Positions 47,116 through 59,943 of a DNA stretch of 64,000 nucleotides are shown in pieces (the stretch's first letter is position 1; every line of letters begins with the position of its first letter). Location of the stretch: positions 145,121-209,120 of the forward strand of contig NZ_WMEF01000009.1 of assembly GCF_009724685.1 (NCBI RefSeq), read 5' to 3'. The stretch is from Lysinibacillus cavernae. Its GTDB lineage: Bacteria; Bacillota; Bacilli; Bacillales_A; Planococcaceae. The position numbers and the translations under genes are program-made. The notes below the pieces were generated by a model. The model searched no databases and was not told the origin of the DNA. It saw only the letters and a program-made list of their open reading frames with translations.

Positions 47116-49008
47116 TTAGCTGCTTACTTTCGCGATTTTACCTTGTTCAATATAAACAAGTAGAATCGAAATATCAGCTGGATTAACACCCGAAATACGA
47201 GAGGCTTGCGCAATGGAAAGTGGTGTAACTTGTTTTAATTTTTGACGTGCTTCTGTTGCTAAACCAGAAATAGCGTCATAATCAATATTCTCAGGGATTT
47301 TTTTATTTTCCATTTTATGCAACTTCTCTACTTGTTGCAGTGCTTTTTCGATATAACCTTCATACTTAAGCTGGATTTCAATTTGTTCTTTCACTTCATC
47401 CGTAAATTCTATATCTGCCGGAATTAGAGAAGAAATCAATTCATAATGCATTTCAGGGCGTTTTAATAAATCAGCGCCACGTATGCCATCTTTTAATTCA
47501 CTACCACCTACAGAACGAATAACAGATTGTGTTGCTTCATTTGGCTTAATAATTACATCACGAAGACGAGCAATTTCATTTTCAATCAGTTCTTTTTTAT
47601 CATTGAACTTTGCAAATCTTTCTTGTGGAATCATCCCCATTTTATAACCTAGCTCCACTAAGCGTAGATCTGCGTTATCGTGACGTAGCAGTAGACGATA
47701 TTCTGCACGAGATGTTAATAAACGATAAGGCTCATTTGTTCCTTTTGTAACAAGGTCATCGATCAAAACGCCAATATAGGCATCAGAACGACTTAAGATT
47801 AATTCATTTTTACCAAGGACATTAGCAGCGGCATTCATCCCCGCCATTAAGCCTTGTGCAGCTGCCTCTTCATAACCAGATGTACCGTTAATTTGGCCAG
47901 CTGTATATAAGCCTTTAATACGTTTTGTTTCTAAAGTTGGCCATAGTTGTGTTGGCACAATTGAATCATATTCAATTGCATAACCTGCACGCATCATTTC
48001 CGCGTTTTCTAAGCCAGGTATTGATTTTAGTAAACGTGTTTGGACATGCTCAGGTAAGCTCGTTGATAAACCTTGAACATACACTTCACGCGTATTACGG
48101 CCTTCTGGCTCTAAGAAAATTTGGTGACGCGGCTTATCATTAAAGCGCACAACTTTATCTTCAATAGATGGGCAATAACGTGGACCTGTCCCTTTAATCA
48201 TTCCTGAATACATCGGTGAAAGATGCAAATTAGCTTCAATAATTTCATGTGTTTCAGGGCTTGTATAGGTTAACCAGCAAGGTAACTGATCCATAATGAA
48301 CTCAGTTGTTTCAAAACTAAATGCTCGTGGAGTGTCGTCTCCTGGTTGAATCTCTGTTTTATCGTAATCAATAGTACGGTTATTCACTCGTGGTGGTGTA
48401 CCTGTTTTAAATCGAACAAGGTCAAAACCAAGCTCTCTTAAATTATCGGCTAAGCGGATCGACGGTTGTTGGTTATTAGGTCCACTTGAATATTTAATAT
48501 CACCGATAATGATTTCTCCACGTAGGAAAGTACCTGTTGTCACAACTACTGTATTAGCACGATAAACCGCACCAATTTGTGTAATGACCCCCTTAACTTC
48601 TCCATCCTCAATAATAAGCTCTTCAACCATTCCTTGGTGGATTGTTAAGTTTGCCGTTTCCTCCAACACACGTTTCATCTCTTGTTGGTATAGGACTTTG
48701 TCCGCCTGAGCACGCAATGCACGTACTGCTGGACCTTTCCCTGTATTTAACATGCGCATTTGTATATGTGTTTTATCTATAACTTTCCCCATGACGCCAC
48801 CTAAAGCGTCAATTTCACGTACGACGATTCCTTTGGCAGGGCCACCGATAGATGGATTACATGGCATAAATGCAATCATATCTAAATTGATCGTTAGCAT
48901 CAAAGTGTTAGCACCCATTTTAGCCGCAGCATGTGCAGCTTCAGAACCTGCATGGCCTGCGCCAATTACAATAACATCAAACGTGCCTGCCTCATATTTT
49001 GTTGGCAT
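47116..49008 (-). CDS. mnmG: tRNA uridine 5-carboxymethylaminomethyl modification enzyme MnmG
   Basis: 630 residues. FAD-binding [12 protein letters not shown], the conserved [11 protein letters not shown] and the C-terminal tRNA-binding helical domain. With MnmE it modifies wobble U34 of several tRNAs. GAAAGGAAG precedes the ATG, 27 bp after mnmE. Confidence 0.98.
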   Translation of the reverse strand: MPTKYEAGTFDVIVIGAGHAGSEAAHAAAKMGANTLMLTINLDMIAFMPCNPSIGGPAKGIVVREIDALGGVMGKVIDKTHIQMRMLNTGKGPAVRALRAQADKVLYQQEMKRVLEETANLTIHQGMVEELIIEDGEVKGVITQIGAVYRANTVVVTTGTFLRGEIIIGDIKYSSGPNNQQPSIRLADNLRELGFDLVRFKTGTPPRVNNRTIDYDKTEIQPGDDTPRAFSFETTEFIMDQLPCWLTYTSPETHEIIEANLHLSPMYSGMIKGTGPRYCPSIEDKVVRFNDKPRHQIFLEPEGRNTREVYVQGLSTSLPEHVQTRLLKSIPGLENAEMMRAGYAIEYDSIVPTQLWPTLETKRIKGLYTAGQINGTSGYEEAAAQGLMAGMNAAANVLGKNELILSRSDAYIGVLIDDLVTKGTNEPYRLLTSRAEYRLLLRHDNADLRLVELGYKMGMIPQERFAKFNDKKELIENEIARLRDVIIKPNEATQSVIRSVGGSELKDGIRGADLLKRPEMHYELISSLIPADIEFTDEVKEQIEIQLKYEGYIEKALQQVEKLHKMENKKIPENIDYDAISGLATEARQKLKQVTPLSIAQASRISGVNPADISILLVYIEQGKIAKVSS

Positions 49009-49035
49009 GCTCGTATCTTCCTTTCTTTCATATAT

Positions 49036-50421
49036 TTATTTTCCTAAGCAGAACTGTGAAAATAATTGATTAATTAGGCTTTCTTGTACAGTGTCACCAA
49101 TGATTTCACCAAGTATTTCCCATGTTCTTGTTACATCGATTTGTACCATATCAACTGGTACACCAGCCTGTGCAGCTGCAATTGCATCCTCAACAGTTGC
49201 TTGCGCTTGATGCAGAAGTGCAATATGTCGTGCATTTGAAACATATGTTAAATCGCCCGCTTCGATTTGACCTTCAAAGAATAATGCAGCAATAGATTCC
49301 TCTAGTTCTGTAATGCCCTCCTCCTGTAACAGAGAAGTCGTTACAATACGATGTTCACCAGCCAATTCTTTAACACGTGCTAAATCAATTTTTTGCGGTA
49401 AATCTGTTTTATTGACAATTACGATGTAATCCATCGCCTTAATTGTTTCGAATAAACGCTCATCCTCAGCAGTCAATTCATCTGCATAGTTTAATACAAA
49501 CAGAATTAAGTCTGCTCCACGAAGTGCCTCACGAGAACGTTCTACGCCAATTCGTTCAACAATATCTTCTGTCTCTCGAATTCCTGCAGTATCCACTAAA
49601 CGAAGTGGAACACCGCGTACATTGACATACTCTTCTATAATATCACGAGTAGTACCTGCAATATCTGTCACTATGGCCTTATTTTCTTGTACTAGGCTAT
49701 TTAAAAGAGAAGATTTCCCTACATTCGGACGACCTAAAATAACAGTTGATAAACCCTCACGTAAAATTTTCCCTTGTGAAGATGTCTGCAGAAGTTTAAT
49801 TATTTCATTTCTTACCCATGTACATTTTTCTACTAAAACAGGTACAGTCATTTCTTCTACATCATCATACTCCGGATAATCTATATTAACCTCTACTTGT
49901 GCTAATGTCTCTAGTAAAGCTTGGCGCAAATCACCAATAAGTCTCGATAATTTTCCATCCATTTGGCCCAAAGCAACATTCATCGCTCGATCTGTTTTGG
50001 CTCTTATTAAATCCATAACTGCTTCAGCCTGTGATAAATCAATGCGTCCATTTAAAAATGCCCGTTTTGTGAATTCACCAGGCTCAGCTAATCTTGCTCC
50101 ATTCGTTAATGCTAGTTGTAACACACGATTTACTGAAACTAATCCGCCGTGACAATTTATTTCAACTACATCCTCACGCGTGAATGTTTTTGGTCCTCGC
50201 ATTAACGACAGCATTACTTCCTCTACTACCTCATTTGATTTAGGATCAACTAAATGTCCATAATGAATGGTGTGCGAATCCTTCTTTGTTAAACTTTTTC
50301 CACCAGGTGATTTGAATATTTTATCTGCAATCGTCACCGCATCATCCCCACTTAAACGAACGATGGCTATGGCACCTTCACCCATCGGTGTGGATATCGC
50401 AGCAATTGTATCGAACTCCAT
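49036..50421 (-). CDS. mnmE: tRNA modification GTPase MnmE
   Basis: 461 residues. The N-terminal formyl-THF-binding domain is followed by a G domain inserted in helices, with [18 protein letters not shown] and NKTD, and the invariant C-terminal FCLGK. Partner of MnmG. GAGGAGG precedes the ATG. Two DnaA boxes as a palindrome lie 20-35 bases upstream. Confidence 0.98.
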   Translation of the reverse strand: MEFDTIAAISTPMGEGAIAIVRLSGDDAVTIADKIFKSPGGKSLTKKDSHTIHYGHLVDPKSNEVVEEVMLSLMRGPKTFTREDVVEINCHGGLVSVNRVLQLALTNGARLAEPGEFTKRAFLNGRIDLSQAEAVMDLIRAKTDRAMNVALGQMDGKLSRLIGDLRQALLETLAQVEVNIDYPEYDDVEEMTVPVLVEKCTWVRNEIIKLLQTSSQGKILREGLSTVILGRPNVGKSSLLNSLVQENKAIVTDIAGTTRDIIEEYVNVRGVPLRLVDTAGIRETEDIVERIGVERSREALRGADLILFVLNYADELTAEDERLFETIKAMDYIVIVNKTDLPQKIDLARVKELAGEHRIVTTSLLQEEGITELEESIAALFFEGQIEAGDLTYVSNARHIALLHQAQATVEDAIAAAQAGVPVDMVQIDVTRTWEILGEIIGDTVQESLINQLFSQFCLGK

Positions 50422-50439
50422 TTAATGACCTCCTCAACG

Positions 50440-50543
50440 TTATCCACATGTGGATAATCGAAACCGACCAATACTTACTAACACCTTAGACTAACATATT
50501 TTCAGCAAAATCTAAAGTAAGGATCATTTCCAAATGTGGATAA
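50440..50543. promoter_or_regulatory. DnaA boxes upstream of mnmE
   Basis: TTATCCACATGTGGATAA (50440-50457) is two perfect DnaA boxes back to back. A third box, TGTGGATAA, lies at 50535-50543. Confidence 0.8.
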
Positions 50544-50602
50544 AATCAATTTTTAATCTTATCTTATTTTCGACAAAAAATGCTATTCCTTGTCTCACTA
50601 AA

Positions 50603-50637
50603 AAAGGTCATTTTATCACAAGGATAAAATGACCTTT
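50603..50637 (-). terminator. Terminator of the rnpA-yidC-jag region
   Basis: A 15-bp perfect stem (AAAGGTCATTTTATC and inverse) with a 5-base loop; TTTTTTAG follows on the minus strand, after jag. Confidence 0.92.
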
Positions 50638-50672
50638 CAAAATATATTGTCTGTATGTTTATGAGCAACAGT

Positions 50673-51476
50673 CTAATTGTTTTTTACTGGTTCAATCACT
50701 AAATAACGATTAGGCTCTGTGCCTTCTGAGTATGTTTCAAGATCAAAACGATTTGCTAATTGATTATGAATTATCTTTCTTTCGTAAGACGGCATTGGTT
50801 CAAATGCCACACGTTGATTTAAGCGTAATGCTTTGTCCGCCATTCGATCTGCAAGTAATTCTAAAGCTTCTTGTCGACGTTCACGATAGTTTTCTACATC
50901 TAATTTCACCATTAAGAACTGCTTGGCACTTTTATTTAATACTAGTTGCGTTAATTGCTGTAAGGAATTTAATGTTTGACCACGCTTCCCTATAAGCAGT
51001 GCAGCTTTCTCACTTTTTAGTTGAAATAATACATATTTCCCTTCACGTGTCGTAGCAATATCAAGATCATGAATAGCCAATTGTTCAGCAATACTTACTA
51101 AATAAGCCTTTGCATCTTCAATTGGGTTTGCTGAGTCTACTTCCTCATATTGTTCTTTTACGACTTGTTGAATAGCTTCGATTTCACTTGGTTGTTCAGA
51201 AACTTGTGAACTTTTTGTTTCAACATCATCAACTACTTGTTGTTCGTCTAATTGAGTCGCAATTTGCGGTTCAGCTTTTTCATCTTCAATTATCGGAACC
51301 TGAACTTCCTTTACTGTTACACGTACCTCTGCAGAACGTGCACCAAAACCTAAAAATCCTTTTTTACCTTCTTGTAAAACTTCAACATCTACTTGTTCAC
51401 GGGTTTTGCCAAGTTTCTGTAACGCCAATGAGATCGCTTCTTGTGTTGTTGCGCCTATTTGCGTAAGTTGTTTCAC
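50673..51476 (-). CDS. jag: RNA-binding protein Jag (KhpB)
   Basis: 267 residues from the GTG at 51476, which overlaps the yidC stop (GTGA), with GGAGGGG 7 bases upstream. Jag_N domain (about 1-50, KKGFLGFGARSA), an acidic linker, a KH domain (LLIGKRGQTLNSLQQL, about 175-190) and an R3H domain (about 205-262). It binds RNA, affects cell shape and division in relatives, and is linked to YidC (SpoIIIJ-associated). Confidence 0.96.
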   Translation of the reverse strand: MKQLTQIGATTQEAISLALQKLGKTREQVDVEVLQEGKKGFLGFGARSAEVRVTVKEVQVPIIEDEKAEPQIATQLDEQQVVDDVETKSSQVSEQPSEIEAIQQVVKEQYEEVDSANPIEDAKAYLVSIAEQLAIHDLDIATTREGKYVLFQLKSEKAALLIGKRGQTLNSLQQLTQLVLNKSAKQFLMVKLDVENYRERRQEALELLADRMADKALRLNQRVAFEPMPSYERKIIHNQLANRFDLETYSEGTEPNRYLVIEPVKNN

Positions 51477-52243
51477 TTTTTAGCCCCTCCATTTTGAGCA
51501 GGTTGTGTTTTATCTTTATTCCAAGGTTTGTAAATAAACAGGTTTTGAATAATCGAAATAATGTTCCCGATTACCCAATATAGTGATAATGCAGCTGGTA
51601 AGGCTATACCAAAACCGATAATCATGAATGGCATAATATACATCATGATTTTCATTTGAGGATTATCCATAGCTGGTCCTGTACGTAATACGATAAATTG
51701 CATTAAACCTGCTGTAATCGCTAATACAGGTGCAGGATCTGCTAACGGGAAGATAAAGAAATTCCCTAAATCAAATGTAGATGTAGCATTCATACGACTA
51801 ATAGCATGATAGAAACCAATTAAGATTGGCATTTGAATGATTACTGGTAAACATCCTGCAAGTGGGTTTACTCCAGATTCACTCATAAGCTTCATCATTT
51901 CTTGCTGATATTGTTGTTGTGTTTGAGCATCCTTAGAAGCATACTTCTTTTGCAGTTCTTTCAATTTTGGCTGAATTTCTTGCATCTTTTTAGAGCTCTT
52001 TGTTTGTTTAATCATCAATGGCAAAATTGCTAAACGAATAATAATCGTTACGGCAATGATCCCCCATGCATACGTACCGAGCAGATCAGCAAAGTATTTT
52101 ATCGCTGATACCAACGGCCAAACAATGAACTCATTCCAGAAGCCAGTACTATCTTTGGTAATGGGTTCATTAAATTCTGTACAACCAGAAAGTAGTAAAG
52201 CTACTGATACTAGTGACAAAATTACCCAATGTTGTTTTTTCAA
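51473..52243 (-). CDS. yidC: Membrane protein insertase YidC (SpoIIIJ/OxaA)
   Basis: 256 residues starting at TTG 52243 (AGGGGG 7 bases upstream). The lipoprotein signal ends LLSGC, and five membrane helices with the conserved hydrophilic-groove Arg (TIIIRLAILP) follow. It inserts membrane proteins with or without Sec. Downstream jag is translationally coupled. The gap to rnpA is about 370 bp, larger than in many relatives. Confidence 0.96.
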   Translation of the reverse strand: MKKQHWVILSLVSVALLLSGCTEFNEPITKDSTGFWNEFIVWPLVSAIKYFADLLGTYAWGIIAVTIIIRLAILPLMIKQTKSSKKMQEIQPKLKELQKKYASKDAQTQQQYQQEMMKLMSESGVNPLAGCLPVIIQMPILIGFYHAISRMNATSTFDLGNFFIFPLADPAPVLAITAGLMQFIVLRTGPAMDNPQMKIMMYIMPFMIIGFGIALPAALSLYWVIGNIISIIQNLFIYKPWNKDKTQPAQNGGAKK

Positions 52244-52615
52244 CCTTCTTCCCCCTACAATTACTATTCACTTTTTCTAATTCTATATGCATCTTCTTTA
52301 TTTACTGACAGTTTCCTACCTCAAAATCTGTAATCGGTCAGCGGCTTTATCTTCATTGCAATAGCGTTTGGACATCCACAACAAAGATAAAGTTATCAGT
52401 TATTTTATCATGCAAATAACGTTTCACTCTACTAAATATTCTAACTACATACACTTATTCCTAAGTTATGTTGCGAATTTTACATATTTTCTAGTGAAAT
52501 CTAACGCTGCAAATACCCCGGTGCGTATATTTTTCTTACTTATAATCGTATGCAAACTCGCTCTATTTCTATTGCTAACAGTACAGGCGTATTTTTCACC
52601 ACTTGGTTGCATACA
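52244..52615. other. Intergenic stretch between rnpA and yidC
   Basis: No gene that I can support on either strand. It contains the likely yidC promoter. The remainder is AT-rich sequence without clear structure. Confidence 0.5.
52282..52311 (-). promoter_or_regulatory. Possible promoter of yidC-jag
   Basis: On the minus strand: CTGTCA, 18-base spacer, TATAGA. Confidence 0.4.
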
Positions 52616-52960
52616 TTACACTTTCTTCATTACCTTTGCGATTCGTAGTACATGCTGCAAACTTTGTTTCACTTCATGAAAATCCATAGTGGCCGCCGGT
52701 TGTCTGGCGATAATAACATAATCCATATTCGGCTTTAGATCATTCTTTAATTCCTGAATACTTTGTCGAATATAGCGTTTAATTTGGTTGCGTGTTACCG
52801 CATTCCCAAGTTTCTTACTAACCGATAAACCTACACGAAATTCTGTTTGTTCCTCTTTTGCTAAAAAATAAACAACAAACTGACGATTAGCGAAAGATTT
52901 ACCTTTTTTAAACACCTTTTGAAAATCATCATTTTTCTTCACTCTTTGGCGTTTTTTCAT
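52616..52960 (-). CDS. rnpA: Ribonuclease P protein component
   Basis: 114 residues from the ATG at 52960 (AGGTG 6 bases upstream; GTG at 52969 possible). The RNR motif region [15 protein letters not shown] and the [18 protein letters not shown] core are diagnostic. It is the protein subunit of RNase P for tRNA 5' maturation. Confidence 0.97.
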   Translation of the reverse strand: MKKRQRVKKNDDFQKVFKKGKSFANRQFVVYFLAKEEQTEFRVGLSVSKKLGNAVTRNQIKRYIRQSIQELKNDLKPNMDYVIIARQPAATMDFHEVKQSLQHVLRIAKVMKKV

Positions 52961-53029
52961 TTCTTTCACCTGCTATTAGATAATATCTTTTGATCCTCAT
53001 TTCTAGGTTTACCAAAAATAAAGAAAAAA

Positions 53030-53056
53030 AAGACCACTGATGTGGCTCAGTGGACT
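53030..53056 (-). terminator. Terminator after rpmH
   Basis: CCACTGA/TCAGTGG stem, 6-base loop, then eight T on the minus strand. Confidence 0.8.
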
Positions 53057-53060
53057 TATT

Positions 53061-53195
53061 TTATGCTGATAAAACTTTTCTTCCTTTACGACGGCGAGCT
53101 GCAAGAACTTTACGTCCGTTTTTCGTGCTCATACGTGCGCGGAAACCGTGAACTTTACTGTGCTTACGTTTTTTTGGTTGGTAAGTACGTTTCAT
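53061..53195 (-). CDS. rpmH: 50S ribosomal protein L34
   Basis: 44 residues: begins [18 protein letters not shown] and ends GRKVLSA, almost invariant in bacteria. AGGAGGTG precedes the ATG. It is the first gene leftward of oriC. Confidence 0.98.
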   Translation of the reverse strand: MKRTYQPKKRKHSKVHGFRARMSTKNGRKVLAARRRKGRKVLSA

Positions 53196-53247
53196 TTATA
53201 TAGACACCTCCTGAATGAGTTGAATTTTTCAACATACAGACTCGAAT

Positions 53248-53277
53248 ATTATATAAAGTATCTAGTTATTTTGTCAA
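53248..53277 (-). promoter_or_regulatory. rpmH promoter
   Basis: On the minus strand: -35 TTGACA, 18-base spacer, -10 TATAAT. Confidence 0.88.
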
Positions 53278-53381
53278 TGTATTTCATAAATTTCTTTTCG
53301 CCAGCCAATCTATGTATCTATTTCTTTTTTGCATTTGAATCCTCACTAAAAAGACTATTAATAAAAAAAACATAAAAATAT

Positions 53382-53700
53382 TTATCCACAGAGTACTTGT
53401 TTTTTTTACACAGAGTTGTGTATAGTATTTTTTGCATTATTTTTTATCCACAACGTTTATCTACAAGTTTTTCACATAAGCAGTACTTGTGGACAACTCT
53501 AACGTGCATAACTTCAAGCTATGTGGATAAGTTTCACAAACTATTGAAATAGCTTTGTTTTTCTGATACGATTACTGTGCTTCACTTTGTTGAAAACTGA
53601 AATGAACATTTTAATTATCCACAACTGTTAATATGCTGTGGATAATTTTTATCACAGCCTTTGGTTAACTTTTATCCACAACTTGTGATTATGTGGACGA
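53382..53700. other. oriC left part: DnaA-box cluster upstream of dnaA
   Basis: Perfect TTATCCACA boxes at 53382 (+), 53444 (+), 53522 (-), 53615 (+), 53637 (-) and 53672 (+), plus variants at 53488 (TGTGGACAA) and 53692 (TGTGGACGA). This corresponds to the incA/incB regions of B. subtilis. It also covers the dnaA control region, so DnaA should repress its own gene here. Confidence 0.95.
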
Positions 53701-53778
53701 GTTGTTAAATGAACGTATTTACCATTTCTATAAATGCGATTTTTTTTTGTACTGAACACTGTAAAGGAGATTAGCCGC

Positions 53779-55128
53779 TTGGAACATTTAGAAGAACTAT
53801 GGAATAATGTCCTGGCTCAAGTTGAACAAAAAATTTCTAAACCAAGCTTCGAAACGTGGCTAAAGTCTACAAGACTACTATCTTACAATGGTAGTGGTTC
53901 TACTGTAACAATTGCTGCGCCCAATTCGTTTGCTCGAGACTGGCTTGAAAATCATTATATTCATTTGATTACAGGTATATTAACGGAGCTTACAGGCGAA
54001 GACTTGCTTATTAAATTTGTTGTTCAAAAAAACCAGGATTCGGACGATTTCGATTTGCCAGCGCCGATTATCCAAGCAAAAAATAACGATCATCATGATA
54101 TTTCACCAGGTATGTTAAACCCGAAATATACTTTTGATACGTTTGTTATTGGCTCTGGTAACCGCTTTGCACATGCTGCCTCGTTAGCTGTCGCAGAAGC
54201 ACCTGCTAAGGCTTATAACCCCTTCTTTATTTATGGGGGCGTTGGGCTTGGGAAGACACACTTAATGCACGCAATTGGTCACTATGTATTAGAGCATAAT
54301 CCTAATGCAAAAGTGGTCTACTTATCATCCGAGAAATTTACAAATGAATTTATTAACTCTATTCGTGATAATAAAGCACTTGATTTTCGCAATAAGTACC
54401 GCAACGTGGATGTACTGCTAATTGATGATATTCAATTCCTTGCTGGAAAAGAATCAACGCAAGAAGAATTTTTCCACACTTTTAATACTTTACATGAAGA
54501 ATCAAAGCAAATTGTTATATCAAGTGACCGTCCTCCAAAGGAGATTCCAACATTGGAAGATCGGCTGCGTTCACGTTTTGAATGGGGGTTAATAACTGAT
54601 ATTGCGCCACCTGATTTGGAAACTCGTATTGCTATTTTACGTAAAAAAGCAAAAGCAGATGGTCTAGAGGTACCAAATGAAGTGATGCTTTATATTGCGA
54701 ACCAGATTGACTCCAATATTAGGGAGCTTGAAGGTGCGCTTATTCGCGTCGTTGCCTATTCTTCACTGGTAAACAAAGATATTAATGCAGCATTGGCTGC
54801 CGAGGCGCTAAAGGACATAATCCCAAATTCAAAGCCACGGACTGTGACAATATTGGACATTCAAAATGCAGTAGGGGAGCATTTTAATATTCGTTTAGAA
54901 GATTTTGCTGCCAAAAAACGTACTAAATTAATTGCTTTTCCACGACAAATCGCTATGTATTTATCACGCGAATTGACAGATTTTTCGCTGCCGAAAATTG
55001 GCGAAGAATTTGGCGGCCGCGACCATACGACTGTCATCCATGCTCACGAAAAAATATCTTCTATGTTGAAAAATGACGTTCAACTTCAACAAGATGTTAA
55101 ACAAATTCGAAGCATGCTAGGGAAGTAA
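53779..55128 (+). CDS. dnaA: Chromosomal replication initiator DnaA
   Basis: 449 residues from the TTG at 53779, with AAAGGAG 9 bases upstream; the ATG-less upstream frame has no ribosome site. Domain I (about 1-80), a linker, AAA+ domain III with [15 protein letters not shown] and [13 protein letters not shown], and domain IV with the DNA-binding signature [15 protein letters not shown]. It opens oriC and starts replication. Confidence 0.98.
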   Translation: MEHLEELWNNVLAQVEQKISKPSFETWLKSTRLLSYNGSGSTVTIAAPNSFARDWLENHYIHLITGILTELTGEDLLIKFVVQKNQDSDDFDLPAPIIQAKNNDHHDISPGMLNPKYTFDTFVIGSGNRFAHAASLAVAEAPAKAYNPFFIYGGVGLGKTHLMHAIGHYVLEHNPNAKVVYLSSEKFTNEFINSIRDNKALDFRNKYRNVDVLLIDDIQFLAGKESTQEEFFHTFNTLHEESKQIVISSDRPPKEIPTLEDRLRSRFEWGLITDIAPPDLETRIAILRKKAKADGLEVPNEVMLYIANQIDSNIRELEGALIRVVAYSSLVNKDINAALAAEALKDIIPNSKPRTVTILDIQNAVGEHFNIRLEDFAAKKRTKLIAFPRQIAMYLSRELTDFSLPKIGEEFGGRDHTTVIHAHEKISSMLKNDVQLQQDVKQIRSMLGK

Positions 55129-55132
55129 TTGC

Positions 55133-55290
55133 TGTGGACAATTCAACTATTTAAACACAAACTTATACACAGTCTATCTACATGTGGATAGACTGATTTT
55201 ATTCATAAAAACACACTTATCCACAAATCCACAGTGCCTATTACTATATCTTTTTTATTTTATATAAATAAATAATATAAATATGTGAGG
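55133..55290. other. oriC right part: DnaA boxes, trios and unwinding region
   Basis: Boxes at 55133 (TGTGGACAA), 55163 (TTATACACA), 55183 (TGTGGATAG) and 55217 (perfect), then AATCCACAG. Next comes CCTATTACTATATC, resembling the B. subtilis DnaA-trios, followed by an AT-rich stretch (about 55245-55283) as the unwinding element. Confidence 0.9.
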
Positions 55291-55298
55291 GAAAACGA

Positions 55299-56435
55299 AT
55301 GAAATTTGATATTTTACGTGACCGTTTATTAGAGGGTTTAAATGATGTCATGAAAGCAGTAAGTTCAAAAACAACTATTCCGATTTTAACAGGGATTAAA
55401 ATTGATGTAACAGAGGAAGGTATTCGCTTAACAGGTAGTGATGCCGATATTACAATTCAAACATTTATTCCAGTTGAAGAAGACGGACAACAACTTATTC
55501 ACATTGCTGAAACAGGATCTATTGTTGTACAAGCACGTATGTTTAATGAAATCGTACGTAAATTACCAACAAATGATGTTGAAATTCAAGTAACGTCTGG
55601 TTTCCAAACGCATATTCGTTCAGGTAAATCTGAGTTCCATTTAATTGGCTCTGATGCGACTGAGTATCCGCTTTTACCCGAGCTAACAGAAGATCAAAAA
55701 TTTACTATTCCTGCTGATTTATTAAAAACAATTATTCGTGAAACAGTGTTTGCTGTTGCCACTTCAGAAAGTAGACCCGTGTTGACAGGTGTAAACTGGC
55801 AGATCAAAAACGAGACTTTAATCTGTGTTGCAACAGATAGTCATCGATTAGCAAGACGTAAAGTGCAACTGGAAAATTTACCGGAAGTTGAACACAGTGT
55901 AGTTATTCCAGGGAAAAGTTTAAATGAGCTAAATAAAGTACTAGAAGATTCTACAAATCTTGTGCAAATCGTTATTACAAGTCAGCAAGTATTGTTTAAA
56001 ACTGGTGATGTATTATTCTTCTCTCGCTTACTGGAAGGGAATTACCCAGATACAACACGTCTAATTCCAGAAGAATATCAAACAAATGTAACGATTAATG
56101 GTAAATCTTTATTACAAGCTATTGACCGTGCTTCACTTGTTGCTCGAGGAGATCGTAACAATGTTGTACGTTTCGAAATTTTAGGCCATCAAGCTGTGGA
56201 AGTTTCTTCAAATTCACCTGAAATCGGTAAAGTACAAGAAGAAATTCCAGTTGAATCATTAGAAGGGGAAAGCTTGAAAATTTCCTTCAGTGCAAAATAT
56301 ATGATGGAGGCATTGAAAGCAATTGATGGGCAAGATGTGGTTATTCAATTTACAGGGGCAATGAGACCGTTTATTTTACGCTCTGTTCATGATGATGCTA
56401 TTTTGCAATTAATTTTACCTGTACGAACTTACTAA
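55299..56435 (+). CDS. dnaN: DNA polymerase III beta subunit (sliding clamp)
   Basis: 378 residues, three-fold clamp repeats, MKFDILRDRLLEGLNDVMKAVSSK start and the C-terminal ILPVRTY of the family. A ring dimer that tethers polymerase to DNA. GTGAGGG precedes the ATG. A terminator follows. Confidence 0.98.
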   Translation: MKFDILRDRLLEGLNDVMKAVSSKTTIPILTGIKIDVTEEGIRLTGSDADITIQTFIPVEEDGQQLIHIAETGSIVVQARMFNEIVRKLPTNDVEIQVTSGFQTHIRSGKSEFHLIGSDATEYPLLPELTEDQKFTIPADLLKTIIRETVFAVATSESRPVLTGVNWQIKNETLICVATDSHRLARRKVQLENLPEVEHSVVIPGKSLNELNKVLEDSTNLVQIVITSQQVLFKTGDVLFFSRLLEGNYPDTTRLIPEEYQTNVTINGKSLLQAIDRASLVARGDRNNVVRFEILGHQAVEVSSNSPEIGKVQEEIPVESLEGESLKISFSAKYMMEALKAIDGQDVVIQFTGAMRPFILRSVHDDAILQLILPVRTY

Positions 56436-56452
56436 GAGTTTAAGATCTGTTA

Positions 56453-56483
56453 AGATAGTCGCTAATTGTGACTATCTTTTTTT
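56453..56483 (+). terminator. Terminator after dnaN
   Basis: AGATAGTC/GACTATCT stem with a 9-base loop and seven T. Confidence 0.88.
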
Positions 56484-56547
56484 ACTTATGGCGTGATTTT
56501 AGGTATGATAGAGAGATAGACAGTCTGTATTCGGAGGGGAACACACT

Positions 56548-56772
56548 ATGCAGGACATTAAAATTGATGAGGAGTTCATCACGTTAGGGCAGCTATTAAA
56601 AATTACTGACGCCATTAGTTCAGGTGGAATGGCCAAGTGGTTTTTACAAGAAAATGCTGTATATATAAACGGAGAAGTAGATGACCGTCGAGGTCGTAAA
56701 TTACGTGATGGGGATGTTATAAATATTCCTGGATGTGGTCGTTTTCAAATCGTAGGGCCAACTGGACAGTAA
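56548..56772 (+). CDS. yaaA: S4-domain RNA-binding protein YaaA (RlbA)
   Basis: 74 residues, a single S4 domain (KWFLQENAVYINGEVDDRRGRKL). In B. subtilis it is the partner of recF in the same order and is implicated in ribosome assembly. GGAGGGG precedes the ATG; recF starts 3 bp after it. Confidence 0.95.
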   Translation: MQDIKIDEEFITLGQLLKITDAISSGGMAKWFLQENAVYINGEVDDRRGRKLRDGDVINIPGCGRFQIVGPTGQ

Positions 56773-56775
56773 TTT

Positions 56776-57891
56776 ATGTATATTGAGCAAATAAAACTTA
56801 CAAATTACCGTAACTATGATGCTTTAGCTTTAGACTTCTCTCCAAAAATTAATGTTTTCATTGGTGAAAATGCGCAAGGGAAAACAAATGTTATGGAGTC
56901 CATCTATGTTTTAGCAATGGCTAAATCTCATCGAACAACGAACGATAAAGAATTGATACGTTGGGATTCAGACTATGGTAAAATAGAAGGGGCCGTAAAA
57001 AAAAGGCATGGTATTTTACCGATCGAGCTTACGATTACAAAGAAAGGTAAAAAGGGCAAGATAAATCATATAGAGCAAAGTCGCCTCAGTCATTATATTG
57101 GTCAAATGAACGTCGTTATGTTTGCGCCAGAGGATTTGAACGTTGTGAAGGGAAGTCCGCAAATACGCCGCCGTTTTATTGATATGGAGATTGGGCAAAT
57201 TTCGCCTGTCTATTTACACGATTTATTGACCTTTCAAAAAGTTTTAAAACAACGTAATCATTTCTTAAAGATGAATCAAGGCAAGTCCATGTCAAACGAT
57301 GTGATGTATGAGGTCTACAATGAACAATATATTCACGCAGCTACCCAAATTATTCGTAAAAGATTTCAATTTATGGATTTATTACAGGAGTGGGCTGAAC
57401 CCATACATGCAGGTATATCACAAGGTCAGGAAACACTGGTTATAAAATATCGTACGGTAGCTGGTATTGAAAAAGAACACACTACTGGTGAAATTGAAAA
57501 TACTTTACATCAAAAATTGATTGAAGCGAGAGAACGTGAATTTGACAGAGGTGTGACACTAGTTGGTCCACACCGTGATGATTTGCAGTTCTTAGTAAAT
57601 GGCTATGATGTTCAAACTTATGGCTCACAAGGACAACAGCGTACAACAGCATTGTCTTTAAAGCTTGCTGAAATTGAATTAATTAAACAAGAAACAAATG
57701 AAACACCCATACTACTTTTAGATGATGTTTTGTCGGAACTCGATGATTATCGTCAATCGCATTTATTAAATACCATTCAAGGTGAAGTCCAAACCTTTGT
57801 TACAACTACAAGTGTTGATGGAATTCATCATGAAACGATGGAGCAGGCACAACTGTTCCACGTGAAACAAGGTGCGATTGAAAAAAGTTAG
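56776..57891 (+). CDS. recF: DNA replication and repair protein RecF
   Basis: 371 residues. Walker [14 protein letters not shown], signature and Walker [12 protein letters not shown] of the SMC-like ABC ATPases. It loads RecA at gaps with RecO and RecR. Coupled to yaaA. A parS variant lies in its last codons. Confidence 0.98.
   Translation: MYIEQIKLTNYRNYDALALDFSPKINVFIGENAQGKTNVMESIYVLAMAKSHRTTNDKELIRWDSDYGKIEGAVKKRHGILPIELTITKKGKKGKINHIEQSRLSHYIGQMNVVMFAPEDLNVVKGSPQIRRRFIDMEIGQISPVYLHDLLTFQKVLKQRNHFLKMNQGKSMSNDVMYEVYNEQYIHAATQIIRKRFQFMDLLQEWAEPIHAGISQGQETLVIKYRTVAGIEKEHTTGEIENTLHQKLIEAREREFDRGVTLVGPHRDDLQFLVNGYDVQTYGSQGQQRTTALSLKLAEIELIKQETNETPILLLDDVLSELDDYRQSHLLNTIQGEVQTFVTTTSVDGIHHETMEQAQLFHVKQGAIEKS
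57854..57869. promoter_or_regulatory. parS site in the 3' end of recF
   Basis: TGTTCCACGTGAAACA, 15 of 16 to the parS consensus. Confidence 0.85.
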
Positions 57892-57983
57892 CCAGGGGAG
57901 TTTTTTAGATTACAAAAGAATGGTAATAGTCAGCTCGGTTGACTGTTCATTCATTTACACACAATGATGTTATGAAGGAGTAG

Positions 57984-59918
<1,935 letters not shown>

Positions 59919-59943
59919 TTTTTCTTGAGAGGAGGTCTACACT

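Noticed and set aside
52368..52679. Hydrophobic open frame antisense to the rnpA end
   Set aside because: No ribosome site, and it overlaps rnpA; hydrophobicity comes from AT-rich antisense reading.
53196..53381. Search for an RNA gene or extra small ORF between rpmH and the first DnaA box
   Set aside because: Only the rpmH promoter and leader are seen.
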